From Plantago elongata (lineage: Eukaryota > Streptophyta > Magnoliopsida > Lamiales > Plantaginaceae), in assembly GCA_036897095.1 (NCBI GenBank), contig JAYMSP010001763.1:1-29096 (forward strand): a DNA stretch of 29,096 bases. The letters run 5' to 3'. How positions within the stretch are numbered: position 1 is the first letter of the stretch; every line of letters begins with the position of its first letter. This document shows, in pieces, positions 1-9,333 of this stretch. Below the pieces are notes generated by a model, which saw only the letters and a list, made by a program, of their open reading frames with translations, was not told where the DNA came from and ran no database searches. A program made the position numbers and the translations under genes.

Positions 1-279
1 TGTAAGTATCATTTTTATATATAACTTCACTTTAAGAATGAATGAATGAGTATGAGTCCATGAAAGAATAAACTACTCTTTGAAATTCAAAACTAACTTT
101 AACAGCTCTTGAACTTGTTGTCTTCAGTTTTTAATGTCAATGATCAGTTTTTATATACAACATTTTTAATTTGCAGGTACTTTTTTTCACTACTCTCGGT
201 TATAATCATGATGTACCTGGGTCTCACAAGTGTCGCGAGGCAAATGATGAGAAAGTTATTGGAGTATCGATATAAATGA
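1..279 (+). CDS. SURF1: 3' end of SURF1-like gene, copy A (partial)
   Basis: This is the terminal part of a SURF1-family cytochrome c oxidase assembly gene that begins upstream of the window. Base 1 matches the last base of exon 5 in the complete copy at 4099-6144. An intron runs 2-176 (GTAAGT to TTTGCAG), and the final exon runs 177-279. The exon encodes the C-terminal membrane helix (roughly SLLSVIIMMYLGLTSVA) and a basic tail ending EYRYK, with TGA at 277-279. Compared with copy B it has a few substitutions (YFF for YLL, M for L in the helix), lacks about 20 bp of intron, and stops one codon earlier, where copy B has TTA. The visible part is intact, so copy A could be functional. Whether its first five exons survive cannot be seen here. 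Confidence 0.85.
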
Positions 280-437
280 TAAGATTCCATAACTTTCCAC
301 AAGTTTTAAAATTTTAACGTAATACTAGAAAGTAAACTGATGATGCATTTTAGGCAGATCTTGTCAGGGACATTGGGGTGTCCATCTCCCTCAAAATTTG
401 ATTTCCTTTTTTTCATATATAATGCTTTTGATATTTT

Positions 438-576
438 TCTTCGCCCCTAAAAGTTTATAAAGAAATTGAATATTTTTATATTTACAGTTTAAGATTCATT
501 TGTAGTTAAAGTTGAACATGTTTGACCACAAAAAAGTCAAAGTGGACAAATTATTCCAAAACGGAGGGAGGAAGTA
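438..576. mobile_element. Degenerate Stowaway-like MITE (copy A flank)
   Basis: The right end reads ACGGAGGGAGGAAGTA and the left end TTCGCCCCTAAAAG. Both resemble the CTCCCTCCGTCCC-type terminal repeats of plant Stowaway/mariner-related MITEs with TA targets. The unit is present in both copies of the duplication (6309-6448 in copy B, where the right end has decayed to AACGGAAAGAGGAAGTA). It was therefore there before the duplication. The terminal match is imperfect and no transposase is present. Confidence 0.4.
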
Positions 577-1530
577 CAACACAATTGCCAATTAAGAACA
601 TGTGCTAATTGGTTCCCAAATCGTTTTGAAATGTGGAACTATGCACGATGTTGCGCTACAACATTTAAATAATCACCTTCGACAATAACATGTTGAAAAT
701 CAAGTTCAAGCGGATTTCTTCGTTAATGCACAACATTTTATTTAAATAATTTGTAATGGAACCCTAAAACATTTTTCAAGCTGCTTGAGGTCGGCTATAT
801 TGTCTGGAAAAAATATTGAGAAGTTCGAGTTGAAAGCTTGACAAGCTGCTCTAATTTTATTTTCTTTTGTTAATTTTAAAAAGGTTTCGAACTTTTCAAT
901 ATTTGAAATTTGAGCTTTTGAGTTTTAAAAAACTTAATTATATAGACCTCATGAGCAGAGCTTGAGTTAAGAAATCAACCTTGAGCTCAAGTTATGCAGC
1001 TCGGGCTCCATATAACTATGTTAACGAGCCGAGTTTTTGTAAAGCATCATTCCGCTCATTTGCAGCTCTATTTGTGCCCACAATTAATCCTTCGAAAACA
1101 ACTGTAACGACAAGTGAAACACATTTCAATTATCAATACGATCTTTGAAATATACTCCCGCCACATCAAGTCCTCAACTTTATGTGAGTTTGGAGATGAG
1201 TTAATTTATAAAAAAAATAGTAAATTGGATAAATGTATGAGAGAATATTGATAAAGTATGTGAGACAGTGCATAAAGTATGAGATATATTTTATATTTGA
1301 AGTCCGAGAAGTTGAGATAGATACCAACTAAATAAACAAAGAAATTGGAGATTGGCAGTTTATCTTTTATGGGTAAAACTAAATACGGAAACACAATAAA
1401 ATGAGATATTTTTCCTACTCATATATTGCTGAATATATAATTTAATAATGAAGTAGCCCTTAAGCACCTTGCTGAGGCGTTCTTACTATGCATATTCCTT
1501 TGGTATTGTTCCAAGATTTTGGCTATAGTA

Positions 1531-1535
1531 CCTAC
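1531..1535 (+). repeat. Copia target-site duplication, left side (CCTAC)
   Basis: CCTAC lies directly before the TG of the first LTR at 1536. The same five bases directly follow the CA that ends the last LTR at 9328 (9329-9333). The equivalent position before the middle LTR reads CCTAT (7450-7454), one substitution away. Five-base duplications are normal for Copia integration. Confidence 0.8.
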
Positions 1536-1655
1536 TGATATACTATAGAATTGTATTACCATTAATATAGTATATATGTTAGACTTTTAGTTAGATTAGT
1601 GTTAGATTTCTAATTAGATTAGACATTGCATGTAACTTATATATACACCTTGTAT
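1536..1655 (+). mobile_element. Copia 5' LTR, copy A (3' part diverged)
   Basis: It starts TGATATACTATAGAATTG and contains the repeated ATTAGATTAGACATTGCA-type words shared with the LTRs at 7455 and 9156. It is recognisable to about CCTTGTAT at 1655; beyond that it no longer aligns with the complete LTR, so its 3' end is rearranged or decayed. It shares TTGTATTACCATTAATATAG with the middle LTR, where the last LTR reads TTGTCTTAACATTAATACAA. It is therefore closer to the middle LTR than to its own partner at the far end. No clear tRNA primer-binding site follows it. Confidence 0.85.
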
Positions 1656-2007
1656 ATGTCCCGACCTCACATCAATAAGCAAAAACAACCTTCTCTTTCT
1701 CTCTTTTAATCCACTACTCAGCAAAATCGATCCTCTTCCTGTGTTTTCTTCACATTCCTCCATCCTTTCTTTTTTTTCCTTCCCTTCCTTGCTTCGACCC
1801 GCATCCGACCTGCATGTTCCCTCTCTTTATTCCATCGATCAGAAAGATAAACAACCCCTGCCGGTTCTCTTTTCTTTCTATATGGCCGAAGTCACCACCG
1901 AAATCCGATTACATAGCCTTCTGTTCGTACATGCCCTTTATGCTTTCCCCTTCGATTAGAACAGCCGACCACACTCCTCTGTTGCTCCCTATTTTAGTTC
2001 GATCCCA

Positions 2008-3093
2008 ATGACAACCAAATCTGATCCCGGTTTCCTCTCGGCCCTCACAGTTACCAATGTCAAAGGCATTATCCCCATAACCCTTGACCTTGAAACCGCT
2101 CGCTATCATGAATGGTCTATTTTTTTCAAGGTACAAGCTAATGTTCATACCGTCCTTGAACATATTATCCCCCTGCGGATAAAACCGAGCTCGACGCCTA
2201 CACCCAAACCAAAGTAGAAAATTCCGCTCTTTAGAAACTCCCTGATAGTGTCGTCCTTAAATGGATGTACGCTACCGTTTCCCCGGACATCCTGTCATCT
2301 ACCCTTGTCGCTAATGACACAGCCAAATCTGCCTGGAATCGTATTCACCAGATTTTTTCAGGACAACCAGAACTATCTTGCTGCCTTCCTTGAAACATAA
2401 TTCACCAATCTTTGAATGGTGGAATTTCCCTTGGTGATTGTTTACTGCAATCGCCTAAAATCCTCTCTGACCAACTTGCCAACGTTAGCTCCCCTGTCTC
2501 TAACCAACGCTTGGTACTTCGTACCCTCACCAGCCTACTTGACTCTTACTCCACTTCTGTTACCCATATTCAACAAAAGAAATATCTCCCCACCTTCTCC
2601 CAACTTTGCTCTCGCCTAAGTTTACACAACACAACTGTCAAGGAAAGAGCTCGTGACACCACGTCCTCTTCGACTCTTGTTGCCCATTCTACCCCTACCT
2701 CCACATCTCAAAACACCAACCGAAACCAAAACTACAATCGCAACAAGAAAAACAATTCAAATCGCAAAGGCAACAGCAATCAAAACCCCACACAAGGTTT
2801 TAATCAACAACCAGGTTTGAATCTGCAGCCTAATTTTCAATGGCAATTTTCCAATTTCTCTCCCTGGGCTTACCCGCCTGGTTGGGCTATGTCGTCGTGT
2901 CCTATACCCACGGTTCCATGGAACCAAGCCCCTCAGTTCCGCCAGCCTCGGCCCTCCTCGATTCAGGACATTCTCGGCCCGGCTCCGCGCCCTTCACATG
3001 CATATTCTATGCAAATTGCTCCTTCTCCAGGTTATGCTCCAACCGATGTTCATGCGGCTATGCAATCTCTCTCCAGAATTCTGATGACAACTA
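2008..3093 (+). pseudogene. Decayed Copia gag (Ale/Retrofit-like)
   Basis: This is a gag relic of a plant Copia element. Gag forms the cytoplasmic virus-like particle of the retrotransposon. The N-terminal part opens at 2008 with a motif typical of this lineage (LDLETARYHEWSIFFKVQA, then EHIIP), and the frame is broken by TAG at 2215-2217. The middle part resumes in other frames (KWMYATVSPDIL, then SDQLANV and RLVLRTLTSLLDSY from about 2430). The C-terminal part is Asn/Gln/Pro-rich and lacks a CCHC knuckle, as in Ale-type elements. The similarity ends just after the conserved DDN at about 3091, where the protease should begin. The 350 bases before 2008 are CT-rich leader with no supported gene. 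Frameshifts and stops mean it is not functional. Confidence 0.8.
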
Positions 3094-3096
3094 AGG

Positions 3097-3270
3097 TTTC
3101 CTGGGGTCACTTTTGGAGGAACTTATTGTGCTGGAGAAATCGGACGCACAAATTTGAGCTTGTATGATCCAGATTATGAAGAAGGCGATTCTATTAGCTG
3201 CTACGAGCACTGCTATAGTGCAGCCTACTCAGTTATGTCATATTCTCCTCCACCAACCCGGCAACCTTAG
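3097..3270 (+). pseudogene. Orphan C-terminal coding fragment at the rearrangement junction
   Basis: Right after the gag homology ends there is an open frame of 57 codons ending TAG at 3268-3270. It is acidic and tyrosine-rich (includes LSLYDPDYEEGDSISCYE) with a proline-rich end (SPPPTRQP). It has no start codon and does not continue the retrotransposon. I do not recognise the family. It could be the 3' end of the gene that originally lay upstream of SURF1, carried along when the SURF1 segment was duplicated. A second frame over its first part is also open for about 20 codons, so the reading frame is not certain. Confidence 0.4.
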
Positions 3271-4098
3271 TTTTCTCCTGAAACTCTAATACTTTTACAA
3301 GTTAATTTGGATTTATAAATAGAAAAAACGCCTAGTACAAGTCATATACTCATGTGTATACAAATGTTTGAATAGTGATCATGTTTGTCTGGTCTACTCT
3401 TGATTTCGTTTTGCCAATTTCGGGTTCATCGTTCTTTTTGCCAGTACAGTTTTCTTAGTGCAGTGAACATTTAAATGTGATAGATTGTGATTTCTAAGGA
3501 CAGGTTCTTATTCCGGAAAAGCTTGTTGCCTCCCTGTCCTGAAAAATAGCTCACACCTCTTTGTGATGATCTGTCTAGTTTGGTAATGCAACATTTGTTT
3601 GTCACACTTTTGCAATATTTTACCTAAAAATAGTCTATGCCAATCATTAAAAAAGACTCGGACTGATATCGTATTGGATGAAGAAGAACTAACCACCGAT
3701 ACGACGGTCAACATCGTCACAAAGAAGTTTGCCACCAAGGGCTACGCTGGTAATAGCCGAGACTAAGACCTACAAATAAGTTTGCCACCAAGGGCTAAGC
3801 TGGTAATAGCCGAGACTGAGACCCACTTGGAATGTGAATCCAAGAACTAATAATAGTATAACCCAACAAGAGCTTTTGTTAAATTGAGATTAAGTAAGTT
3901 AGAATGTGAATCCAAGAACTCACATGGAAAAGTTGGTAGAACATGGCACAAGAAGTACAAGTGAAATACCACTAGTATTTAACTCCTACTACGTTGACTC
4001 TACTCCCTGTTCTTGCTAACTGGTGATTAACTTGTAGTATTATAGTATAGTTCTATTAGGCTCAGCTTCTATCTCTAAGAATATCTCTTGATAGAGCT
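3271..4098 (+). other. SURF1 (copy B) upstream region with local repeats
   Basis: No complete gene is seen. An unbroken 59-codon frame ends TAA at 3764-3766 and looks protein-like (includes KKTRTDIVLDEEELTTD), but it has no start and I do not recognise it. Its 3' end overlaps a 53-bp direct tandem repeat (3725-3777 and 3778 to about 3828, unit beginning AAGTTTGCCACCAAGGGCTA). A second short direct repeat, GAATGTGAATCCAAGAACT, occurs near 3830 and 3902. The SURF1 promoter should lie here, but I see no decisive TATA box. Confidence 0.5.
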
Positions 4099-6144
4099 AT
4101 GGCAACGACTCTCCTGCAAAACGTCACTGCCCGGGCACGGGCAATGATCCGTCTTCCGTCCTGGAATATTAAGGCATTGTCAGGATCCCGCAACCTTGAA
4201 TCATCCACTGCTGCTGGACATTCTGCTCACAATCAGCAAAAGCAAGGTGCGTTATGTGTTTGTGTGGAGTCTCTACTCTTAGTGGTTTGATTCTAGCTTC
4301 ATTTATTGATAAAAGTTTCTGATTTAAAATATTATGTGATACTGAATTACTGATCATGTGTTTATTCGAGTGTTTACTTCGTCATTTTAAGAATTAACCT
4401 TTAACTTGCAGTACGTAGTTACCATTGCTTTCAAAAATAGTTTCTTTCGCAAGTACGATGTTAAAGAGTTTGTATATATTGTTTTTTCGTTATTGATCGA
4501 TTCAAGTCATTTAACGGATTTGTCACTTTAAAAAAGTGTAATTTCGGGACGTTACAGTATGATTCTCATTTCTCTACTCTGTACTTCATTCAGGATTTAC
4601 AGAATTTATAGAATATACAAAGGAAGAGGAAGAAGTGCACTTTGGACTCTCTCTATGATAGGTGCACCAATTGGTTTTGTCCTTGGCTCATATTATTTGC
4701 AGTTACTAGTAGATGAGGTTAGCTCTTCAATTCTGTGCTGCATGTTTTCATTATTTTCCACAAAACAAAACTTTAATTGTATTGAGGATTTATCCTCTAT
4801 CTGAAGCATCAGAAGTACTGGTACATAGCTGCTCCACAGGGAAGGGAAGTGTATAGATAAAAAACACGATTCGAATTTTGTTGTTCTATCTTGTGCAGTG
4901 GATCACGTTGGACGATCGAAAGACTAAAGTGGGAATGGAACCACTTAACTGTAACCAGATTTCATCTTCGAATGGCAACTTGGATTCTCTGGACTTCAGG
5001 AGAATACGATGCAAAGGAGTATATGATCACAAGAAATCAATCTACATCCCTACTAAAGTAATAGATCCATGGACAATCCATGACTACATCAGTAGAATTA
5101 AATGGAAGTGGTATTATTATAAAGGTCGCCATTTGCGAAAATCTATTGATGGTTACAATCTCATTACTCCTCTATACCCTATCCCCGGTGATCCTAAAAG
5201 GCAAGTCATCGCGTAGGTTAAATACATGAATTTTGCATGCAGTTCCAACTTGATGTACATTGAATGATGTTAACTTGTCTTTTTCAGTGTGCCTTCGCCT
5301 ATTCTAGTCAACAGAGGTTGGGTGCCTCCTAGCTGGAAAGATGAGGCATTATCAGATGCTTCACCTTCACAGCATGATGAACAAGTTCCCGATAGCTCTT
5401 CTATCAGTATGCAGGACAAGAACACTAACATGTTTAATTGGTTTCTTCGACCAAAAAAGTCACAGGTTACTGAGGTTGTACACATTATGATGCTCATTTA
5501 ATTTGCTTAGTCTATGAAGCTTCATGGTAACCATATGAAGTATTACCAATGGCACTATGGCAGGGCACATCTATTGTTGCTGTAGAAGTCACAGGAGTTG
5601 CTCGTGGCAGTGGGAATGCGGTAGTAGAAGTTCTGGCAAATGATCCGAGTTCATCTCAATGGTTAACTGTTAATATTCCTGAACATACTCAGGCTTGTGG
5701 ACTTCCTGCGGAGACAATCTATCTCGAAGAAGTAAAAGTTAAGGAAATCGAATCGAGCCTTTCTTACCCCATTCCAAAGGATCTTGTGACAGTGGTCAGA
5801 AATCCAATATCAGCAAACCACTATCGATTGGCCTCAGTCAAGATGTAAGTATCATTTTTATATATAACTTCACTTTAAGAATGAATGAATGAGTATGAGT
5901 CCATGAAAGAATAAACTACTTCTTTGAAATTCAAAACTAACTTTAACAGCTCTTGAACTTGTTGTTTTCAGTTTATAATGTCAATGATCAGATAAGACAA
6001 TGATTTGTTTCCTGATATACAACATTTTTAATTTGCAGGTACCTTCTTTCACTACTCTCGGTTATAATCATGCTGTACCTGGGTCTCACAAGTGTCGCAA
6101 GGCAAATGATGAGAAAGTTATTGGAGTATCGATATAAATTATAA
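4099..6144 (+). CDS. SURF1: SURF1-like cytochrome c oxidase assembly protein, copy B (complete)
   Basis: SURF1 proteins sit in the mitochondrial inner membrane and help insert heme a into COX1 during complex IV assembly. Exons read: 4099-4246, about 4623-4717, 4899-5200, 5288-5465, 5564-5844, 6039-6144, giving about 369 residues. Residues 1-49 look like a basic presequence. Helix 1 is near 55-78, the family signature PILVNRGWVP is at 186-195, and the C-terminal helix is near 336-355. The layout of two helices flanking an intermembrane-space domain is that of the family. The GLGTWQ motif usual at the first helix is replaced (VLGSYYLQ), and an extra polar stretch precedes exon 5. This suggests the divergent plant SURF1-like branch, not canonical SURF1. 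The histidine before the second helix (SANHYRLA) is kept. Intron 3 uses a GC donor. The exon 2 start is the least certain boundary. Confidence 0.85.
5201..5287 (+). other. GC-AG intron in SURF1-like gene
   Basis: The donor reads AAAAG|GCAAGT and the acceptor TTTTTCAG|T. Splicing here joins GATCCTAAAAG to TGTGCCTTCG, giving DPKSVPSP and continuing into ILVNRGWVP as the family expects. The nearby GT at 5204 would put exon 4 out of frame. AG|GCAAGT is the strong consensus of the minor GC-AG class of U2 introns. Confidence 0.8.
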
Positions 6145-7454
6145 GATTTCATAACTTTCTACGAGTTTTAAAATTTTAAGGTAATATTACTATACTAGGA
6201 AGTAAACTGACGATGCATTTTAGGCAGATCTTGTCAGGGACATTGGGGTGTCCATTTCCCTCAAAATTTGATTTCCTTTTCTTCATATATAATGATTTCG
6301 ATATTTTACTTCGCCCCTAAAAATTTATAAAGAAATTGAATATTTTTATATTTGCAGTTTAAAATTCATTTGTAGTTAAAGTTGAACACGTTTAACCACA
6401 AAAAAATTCAAAGTGGATAAATTATTCCGAAACGGAAAGAGGAAGTACGACAAAATTGGTAATTAAGAACATGTACTAATTGGTTCCCAAATCGTTTTGA
6501 AATGTTGAACTATGCACGATGTTGCGCTACAATATTTGAATAATCACCTTCGACAATAACATGTTGAAGATCAAGTTCAAGCGGAATTCTTCGTTAATGC
6601 ACAATATTTTATTAAAATTGTCAACTTTAAATAATTTGTAATGGAACCCTAAAACATTTTTCAAGCTGCTTGAGGTCGGCTTGAAAAATATCGTCTGGAA
6701 AAAATATTGAGAAGTTCGACTTGAAAGCTTGACAAGCTGCTCTAATTTTATTTTATTTTTGTTAATTTTTTAAAATGATTTCGAGCTTTTCAATATTCGA
6801 AATTTGAACTTTCGAGTTTCAAAATGTTAATTATATAAACCTCATGAGCTGAGCTTGAGTTAAGAAACCAACCTTGAGCTCAAGTTATACAGCCCGGGCT
6901 CCATATAACTGTGTTAACGAGCCGAGTTTTTGTAAAGCATCATCCGCTCATTTACAGCCCTATTTGTGCCCACAATTAATCCTTCGAAAACAACGGTAAA
7001 AACAAGTGAAACACATTTCAGTCATCAGTACGAACTTTCAAATATACTCCGGCCACATCAAGTCCTCAACTTTATGTGAGTTTGGACATGAGTTTTGTGA
7101 CTAAAATATAAATAATTAGAATAATTTATACAAAAGTAGGTAAATTGGATAAATGTATGAGAGAATATTGATAAAGTATACGAGATCATGTATAAAGTAT
7201 GAGATATATTTTTTATTTGAAGTTCGAGAAGTTGAGATTGATACCAACTAAATAAACAATGAAATTGGAGATTGGCTGTTCATCTTTTATGGGTAAAACT
7301 AAATAAGGAAACAATAAAAGGAGATGTTTTTCCTACTCATATATTGCTGAATATATAATTTAATAACGAAGTAGCCCTTAAGCACCTTGCTGAGGCGTTC
7401 TTACTAATGCATATTCCTTTGGTATTGTTCCAGGGTCTTGGCTATAGTACCTAT
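5844..7454 (+). repeat. Segmental duplication, copy B (SURF1 3' end plus flank)
   Basis: This is the counterpart of 1-1535. Past the SURF1 stop (6142-6144) no gene is seen to 7454. The flank contains the degenerate Stowaway-like unit at 6309-6448, the GAGCTCAAG-rich stretch at 6660-6960, and a TACTCCGGCCACATC-containing stretch from 7044. Copy B keeps extra bases missing from copy A in several places, for example near 5990-6010 and about 7095-7130. Both copies end at the same LTR insertion point. Confidence 0.9.
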
Positions 7455-7597
7455 TGATATACTATACAGAATTGTATTACCATTAATATAGTATATATAT
7501 TAGACTTCTAGTTAGATTGGTGTTAGATTTCTAATTAGATTAGACATTGCATATTGTAACTTATATATGTACCTTGTTTCATTCTATCAATATACAC
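7455..7597 (+). mobile_element. Copia 5' LTR, copy B (truncated at 3' end)
   Basis: It starts TGATATACTATACAGAATTG, preceded by CCTAT. It aligns with the complete LTR at 9156 through TCTATCAATATACAC and then switches directly to reverse transcriptase-coding sequence. The last roughly 25 bp of LTR, the leader, gag, protease and integrase are missing. The breakpoint lies inside the LTR at about 7597. Confidence 0.85.
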
Positions 7598-9165
7598 GAT
7601 TATGTCAACATTACAAATGGTTATTTTCCCTCTTCCTCAAAATCCCGTTAGTGCTTTATATGATCCGAATTGGAACGCTGGCATGCTTGATGAATTTAAT
7701 GCTCTTATTAAGAATAAGACGTGGGAGTTGGTGCCCCGTCCTCTTTATGCTAATCTTATTCGTTCTATGTGGATTTTTCGACATAAAAAGAATTCTGGTG
7801 GTTCTTTCGAGCGACACAAGGTGTGATGGCAGGTCTCAGCAAGTTGGCATTGATTGTGACGAAACATTTAGCCCGGTTGTCAAACCATACGGATTGTTCT
7901 CAGCATCGCTCTTTGTCGCTCGTGGTCTATTCATCAACTGGATGTCAAGAATGATTTTCTTCATGACAATCTTAACAAAACAGTTTATATGCATCAACCT
8001 CTTGGCTTCAAGGATAAAACGCACTCGGATTACGTGTGTCTATTGAAACAGTCTCTGTCTGGTTTGAAGCAAGCCCCTCGAGCTTGATACCAACGTTTTG
8101 TTGACTTCGTTCATACCATTAGTTTCTGTCATAGCCAATCGGAACACTCCCTCTTCATCTACTCTCGAGGTACCGACACCGTCTATCTTCTCCTATATGT
8201 GGATGACATTATTCTCACTGCTTCTTCTGATGCCCTTCAATTATCTTTTATGAAGTTGCTTAGTGTGGAATTTGCAATGAAGGGCTTAGGTCCTTTATCA
8301 TACTTCTTAGGCATCTCGGTTACCCGCACATCATCTGTCATGTTCCTCTCTCAGCAGAATTACGCTCTTGATATCATTGAGCGGGCCAATATGTCACAAT
8401 GCAAGCCGTGTCTCACTCCCGTAAACACTAACAACAAACTTAGCTCTGAGGTCGGCCCCCCTTACAACGACCCTTCTCAATATCGCTCTCTGGCGGTGCT
8501 CTGTAGCATCTGACTTTAACTCGACCCAATATCTCTTATGCCGTTCAGCAGATTTGCCTTCACATGCATGACCCGAGTGTTGAACATATGAACGCTCTCA
8601 AGCATATCATTCGCTACATCCAAGGCACTTGTTCTCTCGGTCTACATCTCTACAAGACATCAGTTAGCTCACTTGTATCCTACACGGACTCCGATTGGGC
8701 CGGCTGTCCGGACACCCGTCCTTCTACTTCTGGCTATTGTGTGTTTCTCGGTGACAATCTTATCTCTTGGTCTTCTAAACGTCAACCGACGATCTCCAAA
8801 TCCAGTGATGAGACTGAGTATCGTGGCGCTGCCAACGTCGTCTCTGAGTCTTGTTAGCTTCGCAATCTTCTTCTGGAGCTACGTTGTCCGATTTCTTAAG
8901 CTACTTTAGTCTATTGCGACAATGTCTCTGCCATATATCTTTCCGGCAACCCCGTGAACATCAACGCAAAAAGCATATTGAGATGGACATATATTTTGTC
9001 CGTGAAAAGGTTGCTATAGGCGAAGTTCGAATTCGTCAGGTTCCTTCTCGCTATCAGTTAGCAAACATCTTCACGAAAGGGCTTCCGCGCATACTCTTTA
9101 ATGATTTTCGTGACAGTCTCAGTGTTAGACTTCCTCCCGCTTCGACTGCGGGGTGTGATAGACTA
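7598..9165 (+). pseudogene. Decayed Copia reverse transcriptase-RNase H
   Basis: This is the C-terminal half of a Copia pol. From 7620 the RT domain begins (DPNWNAGMLDEF, then NKTWELVPRP). A lesion near 7820 shifts the frame before DGRSQQVGIDCDETFSPVV. Further frame breaks occur to about 8190, where GLKQAPRA is followed by a stop. The polymerase motif YVDD is intact at 8196-8207. The RNase H domain includes YTDSDWAGCPDTRPSTSGY and ISWSSKRQPT (8675-8800), but its usual SSAEAEY motif is changed to SSDETEY. The end of pol (NIFTKGLPR, then a Pro-rich tail) runs into the 3' LTR with a G-rich tract just before it, the normal Copia layout. Multiple frameshifts and stops make it inactive. Confidence 0.9.
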
Positions 9166-9328
9166 TAGAATTGTCTTAACATTAATACAATATATATATT
9201 AGACTTCTAGTTAGATTAGTGTAAGATTCTTAATTAGATTAGACATTGCATCTTGCAACTTGTATATATATATATATATCTTGTATCATTCTATCAATAT
9301 ACACAATTGATTATTCAATATTCCTACA
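9156..9328 (+). mobile_element. Copia 3' LTR (complete, 173 bp)
   Basis: It begins TGATAGACTATAG directly after the G-rich tract GCGGGGTG, a candidate polypurine tract. It ends ATTCCTACA, so it has TG...CA ends, and is followed by CCTAC. It is the only one of the three LTRs that appears full length. It contains a short (TA)n run near 9263-9278. At 173 bp it is short, as Copia LTRs can be. Confidence 0.85.
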
Positions 9329-9333
9329 CCTAC
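9329..9333 (+). repeat. Copia target-site duplication, right side (CCTAC)
   Basis: CCTAC immediately follows the 3' LTR and matches the CCTAC before the first LTR at 1531-1535. This marks the two outer boundaries of one original insertion. Confidence 0.8.

Larger units (their letters stand above)
1..1535 (+). repeat. Segmental duplication, copy A (SURF1 3' end plus flank)
   Basis: This stretch aligns base for base with 5844-7454, with scattered substitutions and small indels. It covers the end of exon 5, the last intron, the last exon and about 1.25 kb of 3' flank, up to the same Copia insertion point. The flank holds no gene. It contains a degenerate Stowaway-like unit (438-576) and a stretch rich in GAGCTCAAG-like words (780-1060) that also occurs elsewhere in the window. 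The bases from 1150 to 1400 (TACTCCCGCCACATC, then repeated GATAAAGTATG-like words) resemble another decayed MITE. The duplicated segment must extend upstream of the window. Confidence 0.9.

Noticed and set aside
1741-1959. Open frames upstream of gag as a protein gene
   Set aside because: The region is CT-rich leader between the LTR and gag, with Phe/Ser/Pro-rich translation and no recognisable domain.
3508-3738. Minus-strand 76-codon ORF
   Set aside because: It is Ser/Phe-rich and overlaps a more credible plus-strand open frame. No start context or homology is recognised.
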